Source: Amycolatopsis acidicola
GTDB lineage: Bacteria > Actinomycetota > Actinomycetes > Mycobacteriales > Pseudonocardiaceae
Assembly (NCBI RefSeq): GCF_007713735.2
Contig: NZ_VMNW02000090.1
Coordinates: forward strand, 1 to 33,705
DNA length: 33,705 bases
Reading direction: 5' to 3'
Made by a program: the position numbers and the translations under genes. Under the pieces are notes generated by a model. It was given only the letters and a program-made list of their open reading frames with translations. It was not told the origin of the DNA and did no database searches. Shown here piece by piece: positions 1-8,110 of the stretch (its first letter is position 1; the number at the start of each line of letters is the position of its first letter).

Positions 1-194
1 AGACAGGCCCCCACCCGCCCCGGAACCGAAGCAAACGCACCTTGCTCTGGTAGGGCTGGGGTTTGTGGGGTGGCTGTGACATCTGAGGCGGGCGGCACGC
101 CGGTGCGGGGCGAGCGTCCCGCGCTCGCCGGGAGCGCCTCGGTAGACTCATCCGATCTGGGAATGATCCGCAGCACCGGAGAGGTCTCCGCCAA
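1..194 (+). promoter_or_regulatory. Upstream region of smc
   Basis: I see no convincing gene in this stretch. It holds a short perfect stem-loop at 109-129 (arms GGCGAGCG/CGCTCGCC, 5-nt loop) and, at 178-184, a GGAGAGG ribosome binding site ten bases before the GTG start of smc. No acylphosphatase gene, often the upstream neighbour of smc in actinobacteria, can be recognised in the part shown. A promoter is presumably here, but no clear -35/-10 pair stands out. Confidence 0.4.
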
Positions 195-3100
195 GTGCAC
201 CTGAAAAGCTTGACGCTGAAGGGCTTCAAGTCCTTCGCCTCGGCTACCACCTTGCGGTTCGAGCCGGGCATCACGTGTGTCGTCGGCCCGAACGGCTCGG
301 GCAAGTCGAACGTGCTCGACGCGTTGCGCTGGGTGATGGGCACGCAGGGCGCGAAGGACCTGCGCGGCGGCAAGATGGAGGACGTCATCTTCGCCGGCAC
401 CTCCGGCCGCGCGCCGCTGGGCCGCGCCGAGGTCACCCTCACCATCGACAACGCCGACGGCGCGCTGCCGATCGACTACACCGAGGTCTCGATCACCCGC
501 CGGATGTTCCGCGACGGCGCGAGCGAGTACGAGATCAACGGCAGCTCCTGCCGCCTGCTGGACATCCAGGAACTGCTGTCGGACTCCGGGATCGGCCGCG
601 AGATGCACGTCATCGTCGGCCAGGGCCAGCTCTCGCAGATCCTCGAGTCCAAGCCCGAGGAGCGCCGCGCCTTCATCGAAGAGGCCGCCGGTGTGCTGAA
701 ACACCGCAAGCGCAAGGAAAAGGCGCTGCGCAAGCTCACCTCGATGCAGGGCAACCTCGACCGCCTCGGCGACCTGACCGCGGAGCTGCGCCGTCAGCTC
801 AAGCCGCTGGGCAAGCAGGCGGAGATCGCGCGCAAGGCCCAGTCGGTGCAGGCCGAGCTGCGTGACGCGCGGCTGCGCCTGATGGCCGACGACCTGGTCA
901 CCCAGCGCGGCGCCATCGCGAAGGAAGAAGCCGACGAGCAGACGGCCCGTGCCCGCCGCGCCGAGGTCGACCAGGCGCTGGAAATCGTTGGCGCGGAAGA
1001 GAAGCAGCTCGAGGCGCTGCTCGCGGAGGACGCGCCGAAGCTCGCCGCGGCGCAGGACACCTGGTACAAGCTGTCGGCGCTGGCGGAGCGGCTGCGCGGC
1101 ACGGTCCGCCTCGCCGTGGAGCGCCAGCGGCATCTGTCGTCCGAGGTCGAGACGCACAGCAACGGGCGTGACCCGGAGGAGATGCTGGCCGAGGCCGAGC
1201 AGATCGCCGAGCGCGAGGAAGAGCTGAACGAGGCGGTTGCCGAGGCGCGCACGATGCTGTCGCAGACGGTCGAGCGCCGCGAGCAGCTGGAGCACGCCGT
1301 GCAGGCGGCGGAGAAGGCGCACATGGCCGCCGTCCGCGCGGTCGCCGACCGCCGCGAGGGGCTGGCCAAGCTCACCGGTCAGGTCGAGGCGTTGCGCAGC
1401 AAGAACGGCGCCACTTCCGACGAGATCGACCGGCTCACCGCCTCCATCGACGAAGCGGCCGCCCGCGCCGAGATCGCCGTGGAGGAGCTGGAAGAGGCCA
1501 AGGCCGAAGGCGGCGTCGAGGAGTCCGACGACGCCGACCTGCACGCCCGGCACGACCGCGCCGTGGAGGCGAACAAGGCCGCCAAGGAGCGCGTCGACGA
1601 GCTGGTGAAGGCCGAGCGCGGCGCGGAGCGGGAGATCGCTTCGGAGAAGGCGCGCGTCGACGCGCTTTCGATGGGCCTCAGGCGCAAGGACGGCGCGGGC
1701 GCGCTGCTCGGCGCGAGTGACCAGCTGCCCGGCCTGCTCGGTTCGGTGGCCGCGCTGCTGACCGTGGAGACGGGTTTCGAGGTCGCGCTCGCCGCGGCGC
1801 TCGGCCCGGTGGCCGACGCGGTCGCGGTGCAGGGCGGCGAGGACGCGCTGGCGGCGCTGAAGTACTTGAAGGACAACGACTCCGGCCGCGCGGGCGTCCT
1901 GCTCGGCGGCCAGCAGTACACAGTGGACACTTCATCGTGGCCGCCGCTGCCCGAAGGCGCGCGCTGGGCCCGCGAGGTGGTCTCGTCCCCGGAGGCGCTG
2001 CGGCCCGCGGTCGAGCGTGCGCTGGACCGGATGGCCATTGTGGACACTCTGGACGCGGCGCGGCGGCTCGTCGCGGTGTCGCCCGAGGTCAGCACGGTCA
2101 CCACCGACGGCGACGTGTTCGGCGCGCACTGGGCGATCGGCGGTTCGGCGCGCAGCGAAAGCGTCATCGAGGTGCAGGCCGCGGTCGACGAGGCGCAGGA
2201 CAGGATGCTGGCGGCCGAGCGGATGCTGGAGCGTACGGCGGCGGAGCTGGAAGGCGCGCGCGCCGAGCAGCAGGCCCGCAGTGACGAGGTCGGCCAGGCC
2301 AAAGAAGCCTTGGGAGAAGCCAAGGTTCGCAAGGCGCGGTCCTCCGAGCGGCTGAACAGGCTGCAGCAGGCGGCGCGCTCGGCCGAGGCCGAGGTCAGCA
2401 GGCTGCACCAGCAGCGCGCGAAGGTCGAGGCCAGCCGTGAAGACGCGTTGACGAAGCTGGCCGAGCTGGAAGAGCGGCTCGCCGCGGTTTCGGACCAGCC
2501 GGTCGACGAGGACCCCGACACCACCGAGCGCGACCAGGTCGCCGACGAGCTGGCCGTCGTCCGGCAGGAAGAGGTCGAGGCTCGGCTCGCCCTGCGCACC
2601 GCGGAAGAGCGGGCGCGTGGCATCGCGGGCAGGGCGGAGTCCTTGCGCCGTGCGGCCGTCGCCGAGCAGCAGGCGCGCGAGCGTGCCGAAAAGGCCCGTG
2701 CCGCAAGGGCGAGGGGCGCCGGCATCGCGGCCGCGGTGGTCGACGCCGGTGAGCTGGCATTGGAGCGCATCGAGTTGTCGGTGCAGCGTGCCGCCGCCGA
2801 GCGCGACGAGGTGCAGGCCGCGCGGCAGGGCCGGGAAAGCGCTCTCGCGCAGGTCCGCAGCCGGGTCCGCGAGCTGACCGGAGAGCTGGAGAAGCTCACC
2901 GACGCGGTGCACCGCGACGAGGTGCTCCGTGCCGAGCAGCGGCTTCGGCTGGAGCAGCTGGAAAGCAAGATCAGTGAGGACTTCGGCATCGGGCTGGACG
3001 ACCTGATCGCCGAGTACGGCCCCGACGTCCCGGTGCCGCCGAGCGCCGCGGAAATGGCCGAGTACGAGGAGGCCCGCGAGCGCGGCGAGTCGGTGACGGC

Positions 3101-4178
3101 GCCGCCCGTCATCCCGTTCGAGCGCAGCACCCAAGAGCGCCGGGCGAAGCGCGCGGAGCGGGACCTCTCCACGCTCGGCAAGGTGAACCCGTTGGCGCTG
3201 GAGGAGTTCGCGGCGCTGGAGGAGCGCTACAAGTTCCTGTCCACGCAGCTGGAGGACCTCAAGGCCACCCGCAAGGACCTGCTGACCGTGATCAAGGAGG
3301 TCGACGAGAAGATCCTCGAGGTCTTCAGCTCGGCCTACCACGACGTGGCCCGCGAGTTCGAGACGGTGTTCTCGGTGCTGTTCCCCGGTGGTGACGGGCG
3401 GATGGTGCTGACCGAGCCGGACGACATGCTGGCCACCGGCGTCGACGTCGAGGCGCGCCCGCCCGGCAAGAAGGTCAAGCGGCTGTCGCTGCTCTCGGGT
3501 GGCGAGAAGTCGCTCGTCGCGGTCGGCATGCTGGTCGCGATCTTCCGCGCCCGGCCTTCGCCCTTCTACGTGATGGACGAGGTCGAGGCGGCGCTGGACG
3601 ACACCAACATGCGCCGGCTGATCGGGCTGCTGGAGCAGCTCCGCGACTCGTCGCAGCTGATCATCATCACGCACCAGAAGCCGACCATGGAGATCGCCGA
3701 CGCGCTGTACGGCGTGAGCATGCAGGGCGACGGCATCACGAAGGTGATCTCGCAGCGGCTGCGCACGGAGACCATCGAGGAGGGCGGCCCGGCGGCGGAC
3801 GAGCCGGAAACCCCGGTGGCGCTTGAGGTTCCGGAGGCTTCGGCGGAGGCCGTGGCGCCTGCGGATGGCGAGTCCGCGGTGGCTGTGGACGCTGAGCCGG
3901 TCGCGCCCGCGGCGGTCGCCGAGGCCGGGCCGGAAGCCGTGGCGCCTGCCGAATCCGCGGAGGCCCCGCCTGCAGAGCCGGAGGCTACGCCGTCAGCCGA
4001 GGGCGAGTCGGAAGCTGCGCCGCCTGCCGAGCCCGCGGCGGTCGCGGAAGCTGAGCCGGAGGCCGTGCCGTCAGCCGAGCCGGTCGCCGAGGCAGAGTCC
4101 GAGGCCGCGCCCGAAGCCGTTGCCACGAAGGATCTTCCGGTCCCGGGCGATGCCGAGGTCGAGGCGAACGAGGACTGA
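195..4178 (+). CDS. smc: Chromosome segregation protein Smc
   Basis: SMC ATPase that, with the ScpA/ScpB kleisin complex, loops and organises the chromosome. The N-terminal ATPase half has the Walker A motif GPNGSGKSN at residues 31-39 and the Q-loop region QGQLSQILE near 150. Two long Glu/Arg/Ala-rich coiled-coil arms flank a hinge at about residues 500-660. The C-terminal half carries the signature LLSGGEKSL near 1100 and the Walker B FYVMDEVEAALDD near 1125. The GTG start is supported by GGAGAGG ten bases upstream and by the conserved N terminus MHLKSLTLKGFKSF. The protein is 1327 aa; the SMC fold ends near residue 1195. The last 130 residues are a low-complexity Ala/Glu/Pro tail with repeated AEPEA-like units, not needed for the core fold. 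Most actinobacterial genomes keep smc next to ftsY; here ftsY is about 9.3 kb downstream. Confidence 0.98.
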   Translation: MHLKSLTLKGFKSFASATTLRFEPGITCVVGPNGSGKSNVLDALRWVMGTQGAKDLRGGKMEDVIFAGTSGRAPLGRAEVTLTIDNADGALPIDYTEVSITRRMFRDGASEYEINGSSCRLLDIQELLSDSGIGREMHVIVGQGQLSQILESKPEERRAFIEEAAGVLKHRKRKEKALRKLTSMQGNLDRLGDLTAELRRQLKPLGKQAEIARKAQSVQAELRDARLRLMADDLVTQRGAIAKEEADEQTARARRAEVDQALEIVGAEEKQLEALLAEDAPKLAAAQDTWYKLSALAERLRGTVRLAVERQRHLSSEVETHSNGRDPEEMLAEAEQIAEREEELNEAVAEARTMLSQTVERREQLEHAVQAAEKAHMAAVRAVADRREGLAKLTGQVEALRSKNGATSDEIDRLTASIDEAAARAEIAVEELEEAKAEGGVEESDDADLHARHDRAVEANKAAKERVDELVKAERGAEREIASEKARVDALSMGLRRKDGAGALLGASDQLPGLLGSVAALLTVETGFEVALAAALGPVADAVAVQGGEDALAALKYLKDNDSGRAGVLLGGQQYTVDTSSWPPLPEGARWAREVVSSPEALRPAVERALDRMAIVDTLDAARRLVAVSPEVSTVTTDGDVFGAHWAIGGSARSESVIEVQAAVDEAQDRMLAAERMLERTAAELEGARAEQQARSDEVGQAKEALGEAKVRKARSSERLNRLQQAARSAEAEVSRLHQQRAKVEASREDALTKLAELEERLAAVSDQPVDEDPDTTERDQVADELAVVRQEEVEARLALRTAEERARGIAGRAESLRRAAVAEQQARERAEKARAARARGAGIAAAVVDAGELALERIELSVQRAAAERDEVQAARQGRESALAQVRSRVRELTGELEKLTDAVHRDEVLRAEQRLRLEQLESKISEDFGIGLDDLIAEYGPDVPVPPSAAEMAEYEEARERGESVTAPPVIPFERSTQERRAKRAERDLSTLGKVNPLALEEFAALEERYKFLSTQLEDLKATRKDLLTVIKEVDEKILEVFSSAYHDVAREFETVFSVLFPGGDGRMVLTEPDDMLATGVDVEARPPGKKVKRLSLLSGGEKSLVAVGMLVAIFRARPSPFYVMDEVEAALDDTNMRRLIGLLEQLRDSSQLIIITHQKPTMEIADALYGVSMQGDGITKVISQRLRTETIEEGGPAADEPETPVALEVPEASAEAVAPADGESAVAVDAEPVAPAAVAEAGPEAVAPAESAEAPPAEPEATPSAEGESEAAPPAEPAAVAEAEPEAVPSAEPVAEAESEAAPEAVATKDLPVPGDAEVEANED

Positions 4179-4197
4179 TCCTCCGCTCGTCCATCCG

Positions 4198-4216
4198 CGC
4201 GACGCGGCCTGTCGCG
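4198..4216 (+). terminator. Possible weak terminator after smc
   Basis: An inverted repeat CGCGAC/GTCGCG with a 7-nt loop starts 20 bases after the smc stop codon. There is no T tract after it, so termination is only suggested. Confidence 0.25.
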
Positions 4217-4293
4217 GAACCGGCGCCGTGTCACCGTCCGTGAATGGTCCACTCCACTCTGGTGGCGGCTGGACGCTCTCCCCGGCGTGCTTT

Positions 4294-4308
4294 TTACTGG
4301 TCCAGTAA
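4294..4308. promoter_or_regulatory. 15-bp palindrome upstream of GH172 gene
   Basis: TTACTGG-T-CCAGTAA is a perfect inverted repeat around one central base, lying in an AT-richer patch 47 bases before the proposed start of the glycosidase gene. Size and symmetry suit an operator for a dimeric repressor; the ACTGGTCCAGT core resembles GntR/FadR-type sites. No such regulator is adjacent, so the binding protein is unknown. Confidence 0.4.
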
Positions 4309-4354
4309 TCGATTTCTCGGTTACCAGGCCATCGACGTCCTGGGGGTCCCCGCC

Positions 4355-6844
4355 TTGCCCACACGTGTCTTCGCCATGCTCGCGACCGGTTTGCTGCTCA
4401 CCATCCTCCTCGCCGAAGGCCACGCGGGCGCCGTCCAGCCCGCGCCGGCCAAGGGCCCGGTCGGCTGGCAGACCTACCGGTCACTCTCCGCTCTCCCGCA
4501 GCTGCGTCCCGGCGAGCAGGTCAAGCAGTTCTCCAGCTTCGACCGCACCGGCGACAACGACGACGGTTTCGTCGGCACCTACTCCTGCCTGCGCCACGAA
4601 CCGAACGGCGAATGCGTGGTCGCCGAGGCCCACAGCCCCGGCGAGATCTCCTCGATGTGGTTCACCTACGAGGCGAACTCCGTCGCGGGCATCGGCCGGA
4701 TCACGGTCGAGCTGGACGGGCGCGTGGTGCTGCAGGGTTCCTTGCAGGACATCGTGAACGGCGCGAAGGGGGCGCCGTTCGTGTGGCCGCTGGTGGGCAA
4801 CTCCGCCGACACCATGGGCGGTTCGGTGATCAAGGTCCCGATGCCGTACACGAGCTCGATGAAGATCACCACGCAGAACAACCCGCACTTCTACCACGTG
4901 ACGTACCGCCAGTTCGCCGACGCGGCCGGCGTCCGCACCTTCGACCCCGGCGACAAGGCGCTCGACGTGATCGATCGCCTGCGCGGGTACGGCATCCGTG
5001 ACCCGAAACCGCCCGCGATCGGTTCTCGCAGCCAGGATTCCGGTTTCGCGCTGGCGCCGGGCGCGTCGATGAGCCTGCCGCTCACCGGTGGATCGCGGCA
5101 GATCGACGAACTCAGTCTGCGGCTGCCGCAGGTCATCGCCGGGCCGGACGTCTACGACGACGGACGCGCTTTCGGGCCGGGCAACAGCACGTTCCGGGCC
5201 GCGATCGCGCCGGACAACGAGGGCGTGCGCATCACCAGACGGTACGATCCCGGCATCGGCGACCAGCGCGCTTTGCTTGGCGTGGACGGAAAAACGGTCG
5301 GGGAATGGACCAGTGGTCCCGCCAGGCCCGGCGAATGGGCGGACCAGTCGATCGAGATCCCGGCCGCGTCGACGGCCGGCCGTTCGTCGCTGCAACTCAC
5401 CAACACCTTCGAGTCCTCCTCGCTGGACTTCAACGAGTTCAGCTACGAGGTGCATAGCAAGATCGGTGGCCAGTGGGTGCGCACCGACCTCGTCGACGTC
5501 GGGCCGAACCGGGTCAGCGACGAGGCCGTGCACGGGTACCGCATCACCGGCGCCACCTGGCAGGGGCTGCGCTGGTCCCGCTACCCGGCGGACCCCGCGC
5601 AGGTCGCCGCCTCGAACGCGGTGCTCACCGGGCTCCGGCTGCGGATCACCTTCGACGGTCAGACCACTGTGGACGCTCCCGTCGGCGAGTTCTTCGGTTC
5701 CGGCCTGGGCAAATACGCCTCACGCACGCTGTTTCACTCCATTGACACCACCGAGAACGGCGCTTTCACGTCGTGGTGGCCGATGCCCTACCAGCAGAAC
5801 GCGACCGTCTCGCTGGTCAACACGTCCGGCGTGCCGGTGACCGCGGGCACGCTGAGCGCCACCACCGCACCGTCCACTATGGAGGGAGCAGGGTACTTCC
5901 ACGCCACCCAGCATTCCGGCGACGCGGAAACGGGCCAGGACTGGAACTTCCTGACCACGCAAGGACGCGGGGTGTTCTACGGCGTCACCACCACGATGCG
6001 CGGGAAGGTTCCGCCCGGCTCCGACGTGCACCCGATGAGCTTCCTCGAGGGCGACGAGCGGATGTACCCGGACGGCTCGGCCAGCCCCGCGATGCACGGT
6101 ACCGGCACGGAGGATTTCTACGAATCCGGCTGGTATTTCCAGGATGCGCGTGATGGCGCGGTGGAAGGCGTGCCGTATGCGATGCCGCAAGCGGGCCTGG
6201 TCAGCCACGAGACCGGCGCCGATGGCTGTCAGTACGTCTGCCTCAACGCGTATCGGCTGCTGATGGCGGACGCCGTGCCCTTCGGTAACGGTGTGGAGTT
6301 CGACATCGAGCACGGTGACCAGTCGTCCGTTCCCGCGAACTACAGTTCCACCGCGTATTGGTACGGCCGGCCCACTCCGTCACTCGCGACGAGTGACGTG
6401 GTCGATGTCGCCGATGAGCAAAGCCGTGCGCTGCACGGATATTCGGCCGATGGCGAGACGAGGACGACGCTGACTTCGACGTTCGAGGGCAAGAACGACG
6501 AGGTGCCGGTGACCGGCGGGGTGACCGCGGCGACCGGCCCGGTCCGGTTCACCGCGAAGGTGGACCAGACCAACCAGGGCCTGCGCCTGCACCGCGTTTC
6601 CGATCAGCGGAACGCCTTCCAGCGCGCGAACGTCTACGTCGACGACCGGCTCGTCGGCGAGTGGTACCAGCCGCTGGGCAACGCCACTTCGCGCTGGCTG
6701 GAGGATTCCTTCGACGTGCCGGCGTGGGCGACGGCGGGGAAGGCCGCGGTGCGGGTGCGCCTGGAACCACTCGCCGGCGCACCGGCGTGGTCCGGTGCGA
6801 AATACACGGTGTTCTCGCAGACCGGAAATCCGGCCACCGACTAG
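4355..6844 (+). CDS. Secreted DUF2961 / GH172-family glycoside hydrolase
   Basis: The protein matches the DUF2961 family, now classed as glycoside hydrolase family 172, whose known members act on difructose dianhydride or alpha-D-arabinofuranosides, including mycobacterial D-arabinan. The N-terminal part shows the family pattern SFDRTGDNDDGF, and the core motif FLEGDE...GTGTEDFYESGW follows later. Two glutamates, E565 and E586 in this numbering, lie 21 residues apart, the spacing I recall for the catalytic pair. Two beta-sandwich segments (LGVDGKTVGEW and VYVDDRLVGEW) look like repeats of one accessory fold. I chose the TTG at 4355 because it follows TGGGGGT and begins a signal peptide (MPTRVFAMLATGLLLTILL, cleavage after AGA). 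ATG at 4376 is the alternative; the in-frame ATG at 4244 would bury the signal peptide. The stop overlaps the convergent DUF1801 stop. Substrate is not proven; a cell-wall arabinan is plausible because this family of bacteria makes arabinogalactan. Confidence 0.8.
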   Translation: MPTRVFAMLATGLLLTILLAEGHAGAVQPAPAKGPVGWQTYRSLSALPQLRPGEQVKQFSSFDRTGDNDDGFVGTYSCLRHEPNGECVVAEAHSPGEISSMWFTYEANSVAGIGRITVELDGRVVLQGSLQDIVNGAKGAPFVWPLVGNSADTMGGSVIKVPMPYTSSMKITTQNNPHFYHVTYRQFADAAGVRTFDPGDKALDVIDRLRGYGIRDPKPPAIGSRSQDSGFALAPGASMSLPLTGGSRQIDELSLRLPQVIAGPDVYDDGRAFGPGNSTFRAAIAPDNEGVRITRRYDPGIGDQRALLGVDGKTVGEWTSGPARPGEWADQSIEIPAASTAGRSSLQLTNTFESSSLDFNEFSYEVHSKIGGQWVRTDLVDVGPNRVSDEAVHGYRITGATWQGLRWSRYPADPAQVAASNAVLTGLRLRITFDGQTTVDAPVGEFFGSGLGKYASRTLFHSIDTTENGAFTSWWPMPYQQNATVSLVNTSGVPVTAGTLSATTAPSTMEGAGYFHATQHSGDAETGQDWNFLTTQGRGVFYGVTTTMRGKVPPGSDVHPMSFLEGDERMYPDGSASPAMHGTGTEDFYESGWYFQDARDGAVEGVPYAMPQAGLVSHETGADGCQYVCLNAYRLLMADAVPFGNGVEFDIEHGDQSSVPANYSSTAYWYGRPTPSLATSDVVDVADEQSRALHGYSADGETRTTLTSTFEGKNDEVPVTGGVTAATGPVRFTAKVDQTNQGLRLHRVSDQRNAFQRANVYVDDRLVGEWYQPLGNATSRWLEDSFDVPAWATAGKAAVRVRLEPLAGAPAWSGAKYTVFSQTGNPATD
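6657..6714 (+). repeat. 58-bp repeat, copy 1 (inside GH172 gene)
   Basis: This segment encodes EWYQPLGNATSRWLEDSF in the C-terminal sandwich domain of the GH172 protein. It matches 7998-8055 at 54 of 58 bases in the same orientation. Confidence 0.8.
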
Positions 6845-7284
6845 CCCACGGATTGCTTGACCAGCGCGGTGATCCGCTTCTCCACCGCGGGCGTCACCTC
6901 GGTGAGGGCGAAGCCCGCGGCCCACATCGAGCCGTCGTCCAGTTGTGCCTGGTCGCTGAAACCGAGTGTGGCGTAACGGGCCTTGAACTTTTCCGCGCTC
7001 TGGAAGAAGCACACGACCTTGCCGTCGAGCGCGTAGGCGGGCATGCCGTACCAGAGCCTGGGTTCGAGGACCGGGGCGCCGGCCTTGACGATGGCGTGCA
7101 CGCGCTCGGCCATGACTCTGTCGGAATCCTGCATTTCGGCGATCTTCGCGAGCAGGTCCTGCTCGGCCTGCGCTGCCTTTTGCGCGCGTGAACCGCGCCG
7201 CGCCGCGGCCTTCAGTTCGGCGGCGTGGTCCTTCATCGCCGCGCGTTCTTCGGCGCTGAAGGCCTTGGTTGCGGTGGTGCCCAT
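6841..7284 (-). CDS. DUF1801 domain-containing protein
   Basis: A 147-aa cytosolic protein. The C-terminal part (LWYGMPAYALDGKVVCFFQSAEKFKARYATLGF) is typical of DUF1801/YdhG-like proteins, sometimes called iron-chaperone-like; no reaction is established for the family. The N-terminal 60 residues are a charged, Ala-rich helix (EERAAMKDHAAELKAAARRGSRAQKAAQ). The ATG at 7284 is preceded by AAGGGA about nine bases upstream. The reading frame stays open further upstream, but that part crosses the operator region. The stop shares the palindrome CTAG with the stop of the convergent GH172 gene. It is divergent from a TetR regulator, and both promoter regions carry matching 21-bp palindromes (7307-7327 and 7364-7384), so it is probably that regulator's main target. 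Confidence 0.85.
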   Translation of the reverse strand: MGTTATKAFSAEERAAMKDHAAELKAAARRGSRAQKAAQAEQDLLAKIAEMQDSDRVMAERVHAIVKAGAPVLEPRLWYGMPAYALDGKVVCFFQSAEKFKARYATLGFSDQAQLDDGSMWAAGFALTEVTPAVEKRITALVKQSVG

Positions 7285-7306
7285 GGGAAATCCCTTCGAG
7301 AGTTCT

Positions 7307-7327
7307 ATCGGCACGGGGTGTGCCGAT
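7307..7327. promoter_or_regulatory. TetR-type operator 1 (DUF1801 side)
   Basis: Perfect 8-bp inverted arms ATCGGCAC/GTGCCGAT around five bases (GGGGT), 22 bases upstream of the DUF1801 start. The same architecture recurs 57 bp away at 7364-7384, in front of the TetR gene. Confidence 0.7.
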
Positions 7328-7358
7328 CTGCGGTCAAGAATGCTGCCCGGAGGCGGGA

Positions 7359-7387
7359 TTGTCAACGGCACGGTTCGTGCCGATAAG
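7359..7387 (+). promoter_or_regulatory. Promoter of TetR gene with embedded operator
   Basis: A -35 TTGTCA (7359-7364) and a -10 GATAAG (7382-7387) are separated by exactly 17 bp. The second operator (7364-7384: AACGGCAC-N5-GTGCCGAT, one mismatch between arms) fills the spacer, so bound repressor would block polymerase. Transcription should start near 7394-7397, right at the GTG at 7397, which suggests a leaderless mRNA. Confidence 0.7.
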
Positions 7388-7396
7388 ATGGCCCGC

Positions 7397-7972
7397 GTGA
7401 ACGCCACCCCGAGACGCCGAGGCGCCGCCCGCACCGACGAACTGCTCGAGGTGACATTGGAGCTGGCGGTGGAGGTCGGTTACGCCGGGCTGAGCATCGA
7501 AGCGGTCGCCCGCCGGGCCGGGGTCGGGAAGCACACGATCTACCGGCGCTGGCCGTCGAAAGCGGCGTTACTGCTGGACGCGCTCAGTCGCGTGTGGACC
7601 GCGGACCTGAACTACCGTGGCACCGGCGATGTCCGGGCGGATCTGCGCGAACAGTTCCTGCGCTCGGCGCCCGCGCTCGCCACCACGCCCATCGGCCCGG
7701 TCTACCGTGCGGTGATCGCCGAAGCGCAGTCCGACGAGGCGCTGCGGGCGACGCTGCACGAGATGTTCCTGGCCAACGTCGAGCAGAGCACTCTCGACCG
7801 GATCACGCGTGCGCAGCAAGCCGGCGAACTCGTGCCGGATGTGGACCTGACCTTCGCGGCCGAGGTGCTGTGCGGTGCCTTGTACTACCGGGGCCTGCTG
7901 TCCACCCGCCCCATCGACGAGGCGGCCGTCGACAGCCTGCTCGACATGTTCATGGCCGCCTACGGTGCTTAG
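7397..7972 (+). CDS. TetR/AcrR family transcriptional regulator
   Basis: A 191-aa repressor-type protein. The N-terminal TetR helix-turn-helix is clear (LSIEAVARRAGVGKHTIYRRWPSKAALLLDAL, about residues 30-61); a ligand-binding C-terminal domain of the TetR_C type follows. I chose the GTG at 7397 because a well-spaced promoter ends at 7387, so the transcript would begin almost at this codon; the in-frame ATG at 7388 would lie upstream of the predicted transcription start. Two copies of one palindrome in the divergent region imply autoregulation plus control of the DUF1801 gene. The inducer is unknown. After the stop, the same frame stays open for 33 codons and contains the 58-bp repeat. Confidence 0.9.
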   Translation: MNATPRRRGAARTDELLEVTLELAVEVGYAGLSIEAVARRAGVGKHTIYRRWPSKAALLLDALSRVWTADLNYRGTGDVRADLREQFLRSAPALATTPIGPVYRAVIAEAQSDEALRATLHEMFLANVEQSTLDRITRAQQAGELVPDVDLTFAAEVLCGALYYRGLLSTRPIDEAAVDSLLDMFMAAYGA

Positions 7973-7997
7973 GCGATCGAGGCCTGCCGCCGAGTCC

Positions 7998-8055
7998 GCG
8001 AGTGGGACCAGCCGCTGGGCAACGCTTCTTCGCGCTGGCTGGCGGATTCCTTCGA
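7998..8055 (+). pseudogene. 58-bp repeat, copy 2: likely remnant of a GH172 C-terminal domain
   Basis: Matches 6657-6714 at 54 of 58 bases. In the matching reading frame it gives EWDQPLGNASSRWLADSF, against EWYQPLGNATSRWLEDSF in the GH172 protein, and runs into a TGA shortly after. Similarity stops abruptly on both sides. It lies between the TetR stop and the VWA gene. It may be a fragment of a duplicated domain, or one copy of a dispersed genomic repeat; one window cannot separate these. Confidence 0.55.
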
Positions 8056-8110
8056 AAAGCCGCCGCAAGATTGAGGGGAACTGACTCGGGAAAGGGTCCG
8101 TCCCATTCTC

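Noticed and set aside
109..129. Stem-loop upstream of smc as a terminator or riboswitch
   Set aside because: Short arms in very GC-rich DNA with no T tract and no known riboswitch features; mentioned only as part of the upstream region.
1932..3674. Long open frames antisense to smc (580 and 600 codons)
   Set aside because: High GC makes antisense frames open. Smc has all conserved motifs; the antisense translations are low-complexity Arg/His/Leu or Ser/Ala strings without recognisable domains.
4244..4354. ATG at 4244 as the GH172 start
   Set aside because: It would add 37 residues in front of a good signal peptide and would run through the palindrome; TTG 4355 has a ribosome binding site and fits an exported protein.
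7043..7396. Longer N terminus for the TetR protein, starting in the DUF1801 gene
   Set aside because: It would overlap the divergent gene, both operators and the promoter. TetR homology begins only after about 7400.
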